The notes beneath the pieces were generated by a model, which saw only the letters and a program-made list of their open reading frames with translations, had not been told where the DNA came from and ran no database searches. A stretch of DNA of 64,000 bases from Cohnella thailandensis (GTDB lineage: Bacteria > Bacillota > Bacilli > Paenibacillales > Paenibacillaceae). The DNA lies in the NCBI RefSeq assembly GCF_014212135.1, contig NZ_JACJVQ010000013.1, forward strand, positions 186,001 through 250,000. The letters run 5' to 3'. Below, piece by piece: positions 25,394 through 34,224 of the stretch. The translations under genes were made by a program, and so were the position numbers. Within the stretch, counting starts at the first letter, position 1. Each line of letters opens with the position of its first letter.

Positions 25394-26956
25394 TCAGTTG
25401 CCGTACCCCAGCTCCTTCAATTGCTGGAACGCCGAATCCAGGAACGACTTGTAGTTCATCGAGGTCTCGAGCGTGCTCAAGAAGGCGTCATACTCCGATA
25501 GCGGTCTTTTGCCATAAGCGAACTTGACGGTCTCCTCCTCGATGTACCGGTTCGCATCGGCCGCATTGTATCCGTCCGGCGTCATCAGGAACCCGTTCAG
25601 GGTCTGGATGCGCGGCTGCTTATCGGCGAAATCGATGAAGGACGCCTGCTTCTCGAACTTCACCTGCAGATAACTCTTCTCGGGACGGCCGGTGAATTGA
25701 TATAGCCAGGTAAAGCCCGCTTCCTGCGCCATCAAATCGGTCGGCACGACCTTGTCGCCTTCCAGGTTGAAATGCCGGCCTTGAACGCCGAATTGAACGA
25801 GATTGGAGCCATCCTTCGTCGATACGTAGTTGAGCAAGTCGAAAACCTTCCTCAGTTTCTCTTCGTTCTTCTCCAGCGCCTTCGGAATGGCGTAGATCCC
25901 CGGCGAGCCGCCGATGTCGAACGATCCGTCGTTCTGTCCGCCCGGCCCCTTCGGGGGAGCGAGCTGAATCCATTCCGCGTTCGGGTTCACCTTCTCGATC
26001 TGTTCGGTGAACTGGTCCTTCGACAGGTTCGGCCAATCGATCCAGACGATGCCCGCCTGCCCCTTGATCGCCTTCTCCTGATGCTGCAGCCCGGTGTTCG
26101 CCATGAGCTCCGGATCGACCGAACCGCTCGCGATCATCTTGTTGATGAACGCAAGAGCGTCCTTCATTCCCGGTTCGTAAAGGGAATTCATCAGCTTGCC
26201 GCCTGAGAGGTAGAAATCCCCGGGGTTGCCGACGCCGAACGCCCCGAATACCGGCGCGAACGCGGACAGCTTGCTGCCCGTCAAACCGATCGTATCCTTC
26301 TTGCCGTTGCCGTCCGGGTCCTGCTCCGTGAAGGCGACCGCCGTGCTCAGCAGCTCGTCGATCGTCTGCGGCGGCTGAAGGCCGAGCTTATCGAGCCAAT
26401 CCTTGCGTATCCAGTAGGTGTTGTACGGAATGTTCGGCGCCTTCGGGATCGCATAGACCTTGCCGTCGAACGATGTCTTCTTCAAGCTGTCTTCCCCGAC
26501 GAAATCGACGGCGGCCTTCAACTGATCCTTATACGGAGACAGGTCGAGCAGAAGCCCTTGCTGCACGTATTGTTTGAGGGTGGAGCGATCCGGGACCATG
26601 AAGAGGTCGGGAAAATTGCCGGACGCCATCCGAACGTTCAACTGGTTTTTGTAGTCGTCGCCCGAGGCGTAGACGGTCAGGGAGATGTCGGTATGAAGAG
26701 CTTTGTCGAGCTCCCGCTTGATGAAGTCCTTATCCGGAGGGGGCAGGTTGTTGCCCGTCTCGATAATGTCTAGCTTGACGACTTTGCCGGAGTCGGCCGA
26801 TGGCGAAGCCGAGTCCGAAGGCGCCGACGGAGAGGGGCCGGAGCCGGAGGCCGGAGCGTCGGACGAATCGCCTTCGTTCGAGCCGCAGGCCGTCGTCAGG
26901 CCGCTTGCGAGCAGCATAACGGCCATTAGGCGGAACATTCGTGGAGTTCGAATCAA
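25394..26956 (-). CDS. Extracellular solute-binding lipoprotein of a sugar ABC importer (LplA-like)
   Basis: 520-residue binding protein. The N-terminus is a lipoprotein signal (MAVMLLASGLTTAC, lipobox LTTAC with Cys at about 24), followed by a low-complexity Ser/Pro/Asp linker and a family-1 type solute-binding domain (e.g. FPDLFMVPDRSTLKQYV, KVYAIPKAPNIPYNTYWIRKDWL). TTG start at 26956 behind AAGGGG. Next to two LplC/LplB-type permeases, so it collects an oligosaccharide or glycoside outside the cell. No ATPase is encoded here; such importers usually share MsmX. Confidence 0.9.
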   Translation of the reverse strand: MIRTPRMFRLMAVMLLASGLTTACGSNEGDSSDAPASGSGPSPSAPSDSASPSADSGKVVKLDIIETGNNLPPPDKDFIKRELDKALHTDISLTVYASGDDYKNQLNVRMASGNFPDLFMVPDRSTLKQYVQQGLLLDLSPYKDQLKAAVDFVGEDSLKKTSFDGKVYAIPKAPNIPYNTYWIRKDWLDKLGLQPPQTIDELLSTAVAFTEQDPDGNGKKDTIGLTGSKLSAFAPVFGAFGVGNPGDFYLSGGKLMNSLYEPGMKDALAFINKMIASGSVDPELMANTGLQHQEKAIKGQAGIVWIDWPNLSKDQFTEQIEKVNPNAEWIQLAPPKGPGGQNDGSFDIGGSPGIYAIPKALEKNEEKLRKVFDLLNYVSTKDGSNLVQFGVQGRHFNLEGDKVVPTDLMAQEAGFTWLYQFTGRPEKSYLQVKFEKQASFIDFADKQPRIQTLNGFLMTPDGYNAADANRYIEEETVKFAYGKRPLSEYDAFLSTLETSMNYKSFLDSAFQQLKELGYGN

Positions 26957-27032
26957 ACAATCCCCTTCTTTCTTGTCGTATGATCTAGATATGGCACCGC
27001 TTAACCGCTCCTGCAGTAGCGGCTTGGCGGAA

Positions 27033-27908
27033 TCACCCTTTGACGGACCCGAGCAGCATGCCTTTCGTGAAGTGCTTTTGCAGAAACGGATAAACGACGA
27101 TGATCGGCAGACTCGCCAGAATGACCGACGCCATCTGCAGCGTCTCGGTCGGCGTCATGTTCTCGGCGTTTTCCAGCGGCTGCTGGGTTTGAATCAAGAT
27201 CTCGCGAACGATGACCTGAAGCGGGAACAACTCGCGGTCCGTCACGTACATGATCGCTTGGAAAAATTCGTTCCAATGGCCGACGGCGTAAAACAAGCCG
27301 ATCGTCAACGTGACGGGAACCGATAGCGGCAGAACGATCCGGGCCAGGATGCGGAATTCCTTCGCCCCGTCCATTCGAGCGGATTCGAAAAGCTCCTCGG
27401 GCAGAGTCTCGTAGAAGCTTTTCATGATAAGCACGTTGAAGCTCCATACCATGTTCGGCAGGATCATCGACCAGACCGAATCGAGCAGTCCGAGCGATTT
27501 CACTACCAGGTAGGTCGGAATGATGCCTCCGCTGAATAGCAGCGTGAAGACGATCAGCATCAGGAACAGGTTCCGACCCGGCAGCTGTTTGCGGCTTAGC
27601 GGGTAGGCCATGAGAGACGTGACGGCAAGATTGAGAAGCGTGCCGACGACCGTGATGAAGGCCGTGACGCCGAACGCTTGCGGCACGTTCGATTCGGTCA
27701 GCAGCTTCCGGTATGCGTCGAACGTGATCGATCGCGGAATGAGGATGAAGCCGCCGTTGCGGAGCACCTCGCTGAACGGCGTCAACGACACGGACAGCAC
27801 ATAGAGCAGGGGAAACAAAGCCGCCAGGCCGCATAGGGAGAGAACCGCCGCGACGACGATCTGGAAGACGCGTTCCTCGGTCCCTCTCACCATATGCCTT
27901 CCCCCCAT
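27033..27908 (-). CDS. ABC transporter permease, LplC-like
   Basis: 291-residue inner-membrane permease of the carbohydrate uptake CUT1 type with six predicted helices. The ABC-docking EAA loop is visible in FESARMDGAKEFRILARIVLPLSVPV (about 175-200). It overlaps the upstream permease gene by 22 nt, so both are translated together. Confidence 0.92.
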   Translation of the reverse strand: MGGRHMVRGTEERVFQIVVAAVLSLCGLAALFPLLYVLSVSLTPFSEVLRNGGFILIPRSITFDAYRKLLTESNVPQAFGVTAFITVVGTLLNLAVTSLMAYPLSRKQLPGRNLFLMLIVFTLLFSGGIIPTYLVVKSLGLLDSVWSMILPNMVWSFNVLIMKSFYETLPEELFESARMDGAKEFRILARIVLPLSVPVTLTIGLFYAVGHWNEFFQAIMYVTDRELFPLQVIVREILIQTQQPLENAENMTPTETLQMASVILASLPIIVVYPFLQKHFTKGMLLGSVKG

Positions 27909-28849
27909 CGCTTAGCGATCCTGTTCGATACCAGCACCAGCACCAGGCCGATCGCCGCCTTGAACAAGCCGACCGCCGAAGCCAAGCTGAAGTTGAGCTG
28001 TTGCAGACCGGTGCGGAACACCCACGTATCGAGGATATCGGCGACCGGATAAACCTGAATGTTGTACATGATGTAAATTTGTTCGAAGCCGGCATCCAGC
28101 ATATGGCCGAGCCGGAGGATGAGCAGCATGACGATGACGCTGCGGATGCCCGGGAGCGTGATATGCCAGATCATCCGCAGCCGGCTGGCACCGTCGACTC
28201 TAGCCGCCTCATACAGAGTCGGATCGATTCCGGCCATCGCCGCCAGGTAGATGATGGCTCCCCACCCCAGGTTCTGCCAGATCTCCGAGGAGACGAGCAG
28301 CGAGCGGAAGTACGTCGTCGAAGTCAGGAACGGGATCGATTGTCCTCCCGCTTCTTCGATCCAATGATTGACGAGACCGGAGTTCTGCGACAGCAGCGCA
28401 AGCACGATGCCGTAAATAATGACCCAAGACAAGAAATGCGGCATGTACGTAAGCGTCTGAACGAGCGATTTGAACCACCGGATCCGGCACTCGTTCAGCA
28501 GAAGCGCCATGAGGATCGGCGGCAGCATGCCGAACAGCAGCTTGTAGACGCTGATGAGCAGCGTGTTGGTAAGCAATTGCCCGAAGTAAGGAGAATGAAT
28601 GAACGTCAGAAAATGCTTGTTCCACGGATCGGCCCAATAGCTTCCCAAGATGCCGTCGTTGAAGCTGTAATCCTTGAAAGCGATTACGACTCCGTACATC
28701 GGAAAATAGCGGAACACGATAAAATACAAGGCGCCCGGCAGCAGCATGACGTAGAAGGCGCGGAATCGCCATATCCTGGCGGCAAGGGTGCGGAGCCGGT
28801 CGGGGCGGGTTCTTGCGGACGGCCCAGTGAGCTCGGTCGGTTGCTCCAG
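27887..28849 (-). CDS. ABC transporter permease, LplB-like, with probable CTG start
   Basis: Partner permease of the CUT1 importer, 320 residues from the proposed start. Six helices; EAA loop around YEAARVDGASRLRMIWHITLPGI. The first ATG in frame (28747) lies inside the first conserved segment (FYVMLLPGALYF) and has no ribosome site. Between the in-frame stop at 28856-28858 and that ATG there is no ATG, GTG or TTG, but a CTG at 28849 has GAGGTG 7 nt upstream and adds a basic cytoplasmic head (RLRTLAARIWRFRAF) normal for this family. The start is therefore inferred to be CTG. Confidence 0.85.
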   Translation of the reverse strand: MEQPTELTGPSARTRPDRLRTLAARIWRFRAFYVMLLPGALYFIVFRYFPMYGVVIAFKDYSFNDGILGSYWADPWNKHFLTFIHSPYFGQLLTNTLLISVYKLLFGMLPPILMALLLNECRIRWFKSLVQTLTYMPHFLSWVIIYGIVLALLSQNSGLVNHWIEEAGGQSIPFLTSTTYFRSLLVSSEIWQNLGWGAIIYLAAMAGIDPTLYEAARVDGASRLRMIWHITLPGIRSVIVMLLILRLGHMLDAGFEQIYIMYNIQVYPVADILDTWVFRTGLQQLNFSLASAVGLFKAAIGLVLVLVSNRIAKRWGEGIW

Positions 28850-28914
28850 CTGTCTTCACCTCGATTCGGTCGATAGGGACTGCGCGCGTTCAGCCCCGAG
28901 AAGAATGATTGCGC

Positions 28915-28992
28915 TTGCAAATTGTTCGGGCAATCGAAGTATATCAACTCCCGAGGCGAGCGCGATATACAGCGAATTTGCGAAATTGTCCG
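28915..28992 (-). promoter_or_regulatory. Direct repeats upstream of the ABC importer operon
   Basis: TTGCAAATTGTTCGG (28915-28929) and TTGCGAAATTGTCCG (28978-28992), plus-strand reading, are near-identical and 63 bp apart, about six helical turns. They sit in the gap between the kinase and permease genes. They are candidate binding sites for the AraC-type response regulator encoded upstream, or for its homologue. Confidence 0.45.
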
Positions 28993-29010
28993 AAAACTCG
29001 CAATGCCGTT

Positions 29011-30762
29011 TCAGAGCGGCAGCTGGATGCGGACGATCGTCCCGATTTCCTTTACGCTCTTTATGCGCAGCCCGTAAGGTTCCCCGTAATGAAGCCGCAG
29101 CCGATCGTGCACGTTGGACAGGCCGATGCCTGTGAACCTCTCTTTGGGCGCCGGATTTAAAGGATCCCCGAGCAGACGGCGCGCCGCTTCCGCGTCCATG
29201 CCGACCCCGTCGTCCCTTACGTAGAACCTCAGAACGCCGCGCCGAATCGTAGCCCGGATAAAGATGGTCCCGTTCCCTCGCCGAGGCATGATGCCGTGGA
29301 AGATCGCGTTCTCCACGATCGGCTGCAGCGTCAGCTTCAGGATCGGCGCTTGCGCCGCTTCGGCAGGAACGTTCGTCACGCATCGGAATTTGCTGCCGTA
29401 GCGAATGTTCTGGATTTGCAAGTACATGCGCAGCCCTTCCAGCTCCTCGGCGACGGTGACGAATTCGTTCGTCCGGTCGAAGCTGAGCGACAGCAAGCCG
29501 ACAAGCGAACGAATCGTCTCTTTCACCTCGTCCGTCTTATGCTGGCGCGCCAAGCTGCCGATACAGGCCAGCGTGTTGTATAGGAAGTGCGGGGCAATCT
29601 GGCTCTGCAGAACTTTCAGTTCGAGTTCCTTCTTGCGCTGCTCCATCTGCTTCGTCTCGTTCAGCAATATGCGGATCCTCTCCATCATCGACTGGTAGCT
29701 TCTCGCCAATCGGCCGATCTCGTCGCGACGGTCGACGGTGATGCGCGGCAGAACCTCCATGTCCCGCACGCGGTCCATCTTGGCGGCGAGAATCCGAATC
29801 GGCCGAGTTAAATACTTCGACATGGCGAAAGTCACGATGAGCAGCACCGCCGTCCAAATGACCGCTGCCGACTTATAGTTGTCGTATAGACGAATGATGG
29901 AGGCATGGAAGTAGCGGTCCTTGATGAACACGATAAGGCTCCAGCCGAGCCGGTTCATGCCCGATTTGACGACCGTTAGGCGGCCGTCCGCGCCTTGGCT
30001 GTCCGACGTTCCCGCCGGCAGCGCGAACATGGCCGCCGCGAAGTCGTCCGGCAGCTCCGGCATGTACGTCCGGGGCTTGTGCGGGAGCATGTCGCTATCC
30101 GGATCGAACGTCACGACGTTGCCTTTGTCGGACTGCAGAAGGAACGCCTGATAGCCGCCCGACGTGAGCTCGGCCAGCTTGCTCCTGAGCTTCTCCAGAT
30201 CGAGTTCGACGACCGCGACGCCGACCACCCCTCTCCCCTGTTCGGTCATCGGCCGCGAGATCGCGACCGTACGGCCGGACAGCGGCGACGGATAGGGCTG
30301 GCTGACGGCGGACGCCCCGTAATTTTGCTGGGATTGCTCGTAAAGCTCGGGCAAAGCGGGATTGCCCACGATATCGTAGGTCAACTGCGCGTTGGAATAC
30401 ACCTTTCCGTCGGAACGGATCATGTATAGGCTCTTGACGATCGTGCTGTTGTAGCCGGCGACGGAGCGCAGGTAATCTTCCGCCTCCTTATCGCCGGCGG
30501 TCAGCAAGTCCGTGCGGTCGGACAGCAGCAGTAGAATGTTCTGTCCGTTATCCAGGTAGCTGTCGATGTAATCGTTCGTGCGGGCGATGAGCTTCCATGA
30601 ATCGTCGAGCATCTGCTCCCTGAACAGGGTCGCGGCCTTCTGGTAATTGTCGTAGGCCAGGAAGCCGAGCATCAGGAACGTCGTCAGAAACAAAAGAAGG
30701 AACTGTCTTGTCGCCAAGCTCCAGCTCCCGATACCAAACGATATCCTTCTCATTCGAATCAT
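29011..30762 (-). CDS. Sensor histidine kinase, YesM-like
   Basis: 583-residue membrane kinase. A first helix at about 17-37 and a second near 295-315 enclose an extracellular dCache-like sensor, then a HAMP linker, the His_kinase domain with the phospho-His in QIAPHFLYNTL (about 389) and a GHKL ATPase (VENAIFHGIMP, DDGVGM, GIGLSNVHDRLRL). The start overlaps the response-regulator stop by 4 nt (ATGA); an ATG 9 nt further in has better Shine-Dalgarno spacing. Such kinases usually sense sugars near a matching ABC importer. Confidence 0.92.
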   Translation of the reverse strand: MIRMRRISFGIGSWSLATRQFLLLFLTTFLMLGFLAYDNYQKAATLFREQMLDDSWKLIARTNDYIDSYLDNGQNILLLLSDRTDLLTAGDKEAEDYLRSVAGYNSTIVKSLYMIRSDGKVYSNAQLTYDIVGNPALPELYEQSQQNYGASAVSQPYPSPLSGRTVAISRPMTEQGRGVVGVAVVELDLEKLRSKLAELTSGGYQAFLLQSDKGNVVTFDPDSDMLPHKPRTYMPELPDDFAAAMFALPAGTSDSQGADGRLTVVKSGMNRLGWSLIVFIKDRYFHASIIRLYDNYKSAAVIWTAVLLIVTFAMSKYLTRPIRILAAKMDRVRDMEVLPRITVDRRDEIGRLARSYQSMMERIRILLNETKQMEQRKKELELKVLQSQIAPHFLYNTLACIGSLARQHKTDEVKETIRSLVGLLSLSFDRTNEFVTVAEELEGLRMYLQIQNIRYGSKFRCVTNVPAEAAQAPILKLTLQPIVENAIFHGIMPRRGNGTIFIRATIRRGVLRFYVRDDGVGMDAEAARRLLGDPLNPAPKERFTGIGLSNVHDRLRLHYGEPYGLRIKSVKEIGTIVRIQLPL

Positions 30763-32300
30763 CCCTTTTTATATTCGGAAGGAGCAACGCCCATCCACTC
30801 ACGGAACATCGCGGTGAAATAACGGTAGCTCGGAACGCCGACGGCGTTCGCGACCTCGTAAACCCGCATGGTCGTCGTCTGCAGAAGCTCGGCCGCTTTC
30901 TCCATTCTCTTGCGGGTTATGAAGTCGTTAAAAGAAACTCCGGCCTCTTCGCGGAACAGCCTGCTTACGTAGTGAGGGCTGAGTCCGACCCGATTCGCGA
31001 CGACCGGCAGCGTAATCGAACTCCCCAGATTCTCTTCGATGAACCGCATCGCTTCCGCGATCTCCTTGCGCGGTTTCTTCTTCCCGCCGGCCTTCTCCGC
31101 TTCGTGCACAAGGGCCGAGATCAACTCGGCGAGCGACGACGCGTCCGCGATCGCCTCTTCTAGGTGAACATCGTCTGTCTGGCCGGGTTCTTCGTCCGTC
31201 CCGGGAGCCCATTCCCGGCGCCATTCCGTCAGCAGACGCTTCAGCCTCTCGGGCGGGAGCCGATGCTTAAGCGCCCACTTCGGCAGCTCGTCGCCAAGCC
31301 ACTCGAGCAGCCCGGCTTGGTCATGCTTCGCCCGGCGCATCCTCGCCTCCATCGTCCGAATCTCCGCTTCGCCGGGAATCGCGTGCGATTGGGAACGAGC
31401 ATACAGAATCCGGCTCGTCGAATCGTAAAATCGTTGAGGCTGCTCGCCCGCGACCGACGATAAAAGCTCGCTCCATCGGATGCCGTCCCGAATCGGCTCG
31501 CTGACGACCGCATACAGGCGAATGGCATCGCTCAGGAACGACAGCTCCTTCTCCAGATGCTCCGACAGCGACTGCAGCAGCGTATCGAGACGCGCTCGGA
31601 GCGAGGAAGAAGGGCCGGCCGAGCGGTCGATCAGCAGCAGGTACGTTCCTTCGCGCGCCGGGATCCAGCGAAACGGCGCTTGCAGCAGTTCGGATCCGGA
31701 CAGCCGTTCCTCGATCTCCCGTCCGACCAACCTTCTGTTCTCCTTCTTCGTGTCCGCGTGAAGCGCCGTCAGGCAAGGGGGCATTCCGCCCAACGCTTCG
31801 CGGAAGATCGATTCGACCGTCTCCTCCCGCGAGTTCGGAAGCGCCAGCTGAGCCAGCTTGCGCGACAACGCCCAGCGCCGCCGCTCCGTCTCGCTTCGGC
31901 GGATCGACCGTTCGCGGTCGATGGCTTCCTTCGCCTTCAGCAGCGCCCGTTCCAAGTCCTCCTGCTCCATGGCGACTTTGACCAAGTAATCGACAGCTCC
32001 GAGCCGAATCGCTTCCTTGGCGTAGGCGAAGTCGGAGTGGCACGTCAGCAGGATGACTTGCGGAGATAAGCTTTCGCGCTTCAAGGCGCGGAAGAGATCC
32101 AGTCCGTTCATCACCGGCATCGTAATGTCGGTAATGACGATATCCGGAGAGAAGTTGCGGCAGAAGAACAGCGCATCCTCGCCGTTCTCCGCCTCCCCGA
32201 CCAGCTCGGCGCCCAGTTCGCCCCACGGGACCAGCCGGAGCTCCTGGCGAATCGGCAGCTCGTCGTCTACGACCAGCACCGTCAACGGTTCTTGCTTCAT
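30759..32300 (-). CDS. AraC-type response regulator, YesN-like
   Basis: 513-residue regulator with a receiver domain (phospho-Asp D58 in DIVITDITMP), a long central region and two C-terminal AraC helix-turn-helices (LPVVANRVGLSPHYVSRLFRE and MRVYEVANAVGVPSYRYFTAMF). First gene of the kinase-transporter run; promoter in 32301-32400 not pinned down. It likely activates the importer operon downstream. Confidence 0.92.
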   Translation of the reverse strand: MKQEPLTVLVVDDELPIRQELRLVPWGELGAELVGEAENGEDALFFCRNFSPDIVITDITMPVMNGLDLFRALKRESLSPQVILLTCHSDFAYAKEAIRLGAVDYLVKVAMEQEDLERALLKAKEAIDRERSIRRSETERRRWALSRKLAQLALPNSREETVESIFREALGGMPPCLTALHADTKKENRRLVGREIEERLSGSELLQAPFRWIPAREGTYLLLIDRSAGPSSSLRARLDTLLQSLSEHLEKELSFLSDAIRLYAVVSEPIRDGIRWSELLSSVAGEQPQRFYDSTSRILYARSQSHAIPGEAEIRTMEARMRRAKHDQAGLLEWLGDELPKWALKHRLPPERLKRLLTEWRREWAPGTDEEPGQTDDVHLEEAIADASSLAELISALVHEAEKAGGKKKPRKEIAEAMRFIEENLGSSITLPVVANRVGLSPHYVSRLFREEAGVSFNDFITRKRMEKAAELLQTTTMRVYEVANAVGVPSYRYFTAMFREWMGVAPSEYKKG

Positions 32301-32616
32301 GATTTACCACCCCGCTCGGTAAACGCTTACATCTATTCATCATAACTCGATCGCCCGGATCCGAATATGCAGAGATTCGTAAATTTGGTAGCGATTTATT
32401 GCACGGTTTAAACGGTAAGGAATCGAAGAAAAAAACGAAGGGGAGCAGCTGTGGTTCTAATCGAAATATATCCGTTCGGGAAATGGTTAGACTATTCGAG
32501 TTTACCCTCGGGGAACAAGATCTGGTGAATAATAACCTTCGGCGCTTTCAGTTGCAGGGCAATAACGACACAATCGGGCTGAAATCCCCGGCATAGGCGA
32601 AACAGAATAAACTGGT
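32301..32616. other. Intergenic region upstream of the response regulator
   Basis: About 316 nt, AT-richer than the flanks, with no supported gene. A 65-codon frame exists on the plus strand from 32399 but lacks a ribosome site and family resemblance. The response-regulator promoter should lie here. Confidence 0.5.
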
Positions 32617-32811
32617 TACTCTCTTGAGCGGATAATCGAGACATTCGGCCAAAGAGGGTAACCAGAGTACTCTCTTGGACGGATATTCAAGACATTCGGT
32701 CAAAGAGCGTAACCAGACTACTCACTTGGGCGGATAATCATGAGATTCAGCCAAAGAGTGTAACCAGACTACTCTCTTGAGCGGAAATGAATTGGAGTCA
32801 GCCGAACTCGC
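32617..32811. repeat. 51-bp tandem repeat, about 3.7 copies, each able to form a hairpin
   Basis: The landmark ACTCWCTTG recurs at 32618, 32669, 32720 and 32771, an exact 51-bp period. Each unit holds TACTCTCTTG near one end and CAAAGAGNGTA near the other, which are inverted copies, so each unit can fold into a stem of about 11 bp with a loop of about 20 nt. The last unit has decayed. It lies between the pdp terminator and the response regulator. Confidence 0.85.
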
Positions 32812-32817
32812 CATAAA

Positions 32818-32857
32818 GCCCCCGTGCGAGCGGACTGCTGCTTCCTCGCACAGGGGC
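32818..32857. terminator. Terminator-like hairpin after pdp
   Basis: Stem GCCCCCGTGCGAG/CTCGCACAGGGGC (12 of 13 pairs). On the minus strand it is followed by TTTATGG. It begins 12 nt past the pdp stop. Confidence 0.7.
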
Positions 32858-32869
32858 CTGTCTTCTTGT

Positions 32870-34195
32870 TTACCGGCGTACGCCATCCTTGCTCACGATC
32901 GCATAAATGAGCGGGTTGGCGGCGGGAGCCTCGTCGCCTAGCTCGTAGGCGCCGACGATCTGCTCGGCCGCCGAGCGCGCGGCTTCGTCGTCGCCGCGGG
33001 TGTGAAGGATGGCGAGCGTGTCGCCCTTGACCACCTTGTGCCCGCGTTTCGCGATCAGCTCGACGCCGACGGCGTAGTCGATCTTGTCTTCCTTCGCGGC
33101 GCGACCCGCTCCGATTCGCATCGCGGCGAGGCCGATCTCCTCGGCATCGATGCCGTGAACGTAGCCGTCCGCCGCGGACAGAACCGGAATGCGCGCCGCC
33201 GCTTGGGGCAGCAGCCCCGGCTGCCCCGCGATCTTGGCATCGCCGCCTTGGGCGGCGATCATCTGGCCGAGCTTGTCGAGCGCGGCGCCGGAATCTATCG
33301 CCGACTTCAGCTTGTCGCGCGCCTCCGCTGCGTCTTTAGCTTGCCCGCCCAGCACGAGCATTTGGCTGCCGAGCTCCAGGCATAGCTCCCTCAAGTCCTC
33401 AGGCCCTTCGCCGCGCAGAATCTCGATCGCCTCGCGCACTTCGAGCGCGTTGCCGATCAAGCGGCCAAGCGGCTGGTCCATGTCGGTGATGGCGGCTACC
33501 GTCGTTCGCCCAACCTCGGTGCCGATGGCGACCATCGCCTTGGCGAGAACGATCGCATCCTCCGCGGTCTTCATGAAGGCTCCGCTGCCGAACTTGACGT
33601 CGAGCAGAATCGCGTCGGCTCCGGCCGCGATCTTCTTGCTCATGACCGAGCTGGCGATGAGCGGGATGGACTCGACGGTCCCGGTCACGTCCCGCAGCGC
33701 GTACAGCTTCTTGTCGGCCGGCGCGATATTGCCGCTCTGCCCGATCACGGAGACCCCGATCCCGTTCACTTGGGCGAAGAACTCATCCCTGCCGAGCTCG
33801 GTCCGGAAGCCGGGAATCGACTCCAGCTTGTCGATCGTACCGCCCGTATGCCCGAGTCCCCTGCCGCTCATCTTCGCGACGGGAACCCCGCATGCGGCGA
33901 CCATCGGCGCCAAAATGAGCGTGGTTTTGTCGCCGACGCCTCCGGTGCTGTGCTTGTCCACCTTAACGCCGCGGATGGCGGACAGATCGACGACGTCGCC
34001 CGAATGCGCCATCGCGAGCGTCAGCTCGGCCGTCTCCGCGTCCGACATTCCGTTAAAGCAAACGGCCATCGCCCACGCCGCCGTCTGGTAATCGGGAATC
34101 GAGCCCGAGACGACTCCGTCGATGACGAAGCGGATCTCTTCCGCCGTCATTTCTTCTCCCGCTCTTTTCTTGCGGATCACGTCCACCATGCGCAT
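32870..34195 (-). CDS. pdp: Pyrimidine-nucleoside phosphorylase
   Basis: Phosphorolysis of uridine, deoxyuridine and thymidine to base and (deoxy)ribose 1-phosphate. 441 residues. Signature [18 protein letters not shown] at about 104-121 and the phosphate-binding [15 protein letters not shown] near 78-92. The ATG at 34195 has AAGGAGG 9 nt upstream. It is last in the deoB-punA-pdp order, a nucleoside salvage set whose products go through deoB. Confidence 0.94.
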   Translation of the reverse strand: MRMVDVIRKKRAGEEMTAEEIRFVIDGVVSGSIPDYQTAAWAMAVCFNGMSDAETAELTLAMAHSGDVVDLSAIRGVKVDKHSTGGVGDKTTLILAPMVAACGVPVAKMSGRGLGHTGGTIDKLESIPGFRTELGRDEFFAQVNGIGVSVIGQSGNIAPADKKLYALRDVTGTVESIPLIASSVMSKKIAAGADAILLDVKFGSGAFMKTAEDAIVLAKAMVAIGTEVGRTTVAAITDMDQPLGRLIGNALEVREAIEILRGEGPEDLRELCLELGSQMLVLGGQAKDAAEARDKLKSAIDSGAALDKLGQMIAAQGGDAKIAGQPGLLPQAAARIPVLSAADGYVHGIDAEEIGLAAMRIGAGRAAKEDKIDYAVGVELIAKRGHKVVKGDTLAILHTRGDDEAARSAAEQIVGAYELGDEAPAANPLIYAIVSKDGVRR

Positions 34196-34224
34196 CTTCG
34201 TCATCCTCCTTCTATGTCGGGTCG

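Noticed and set aside
32399-32596. 65-codon plus-strand frame before the response regulator
   Set aside because: TTG start without ribosome site, no family resemblance, AT-rich intergenic composition.
32617-32811. CRISPR array at the 51-bp repeats
   Set aside because: Units are contiguous and of equal composition; there are no unique spacers and no cas genes.
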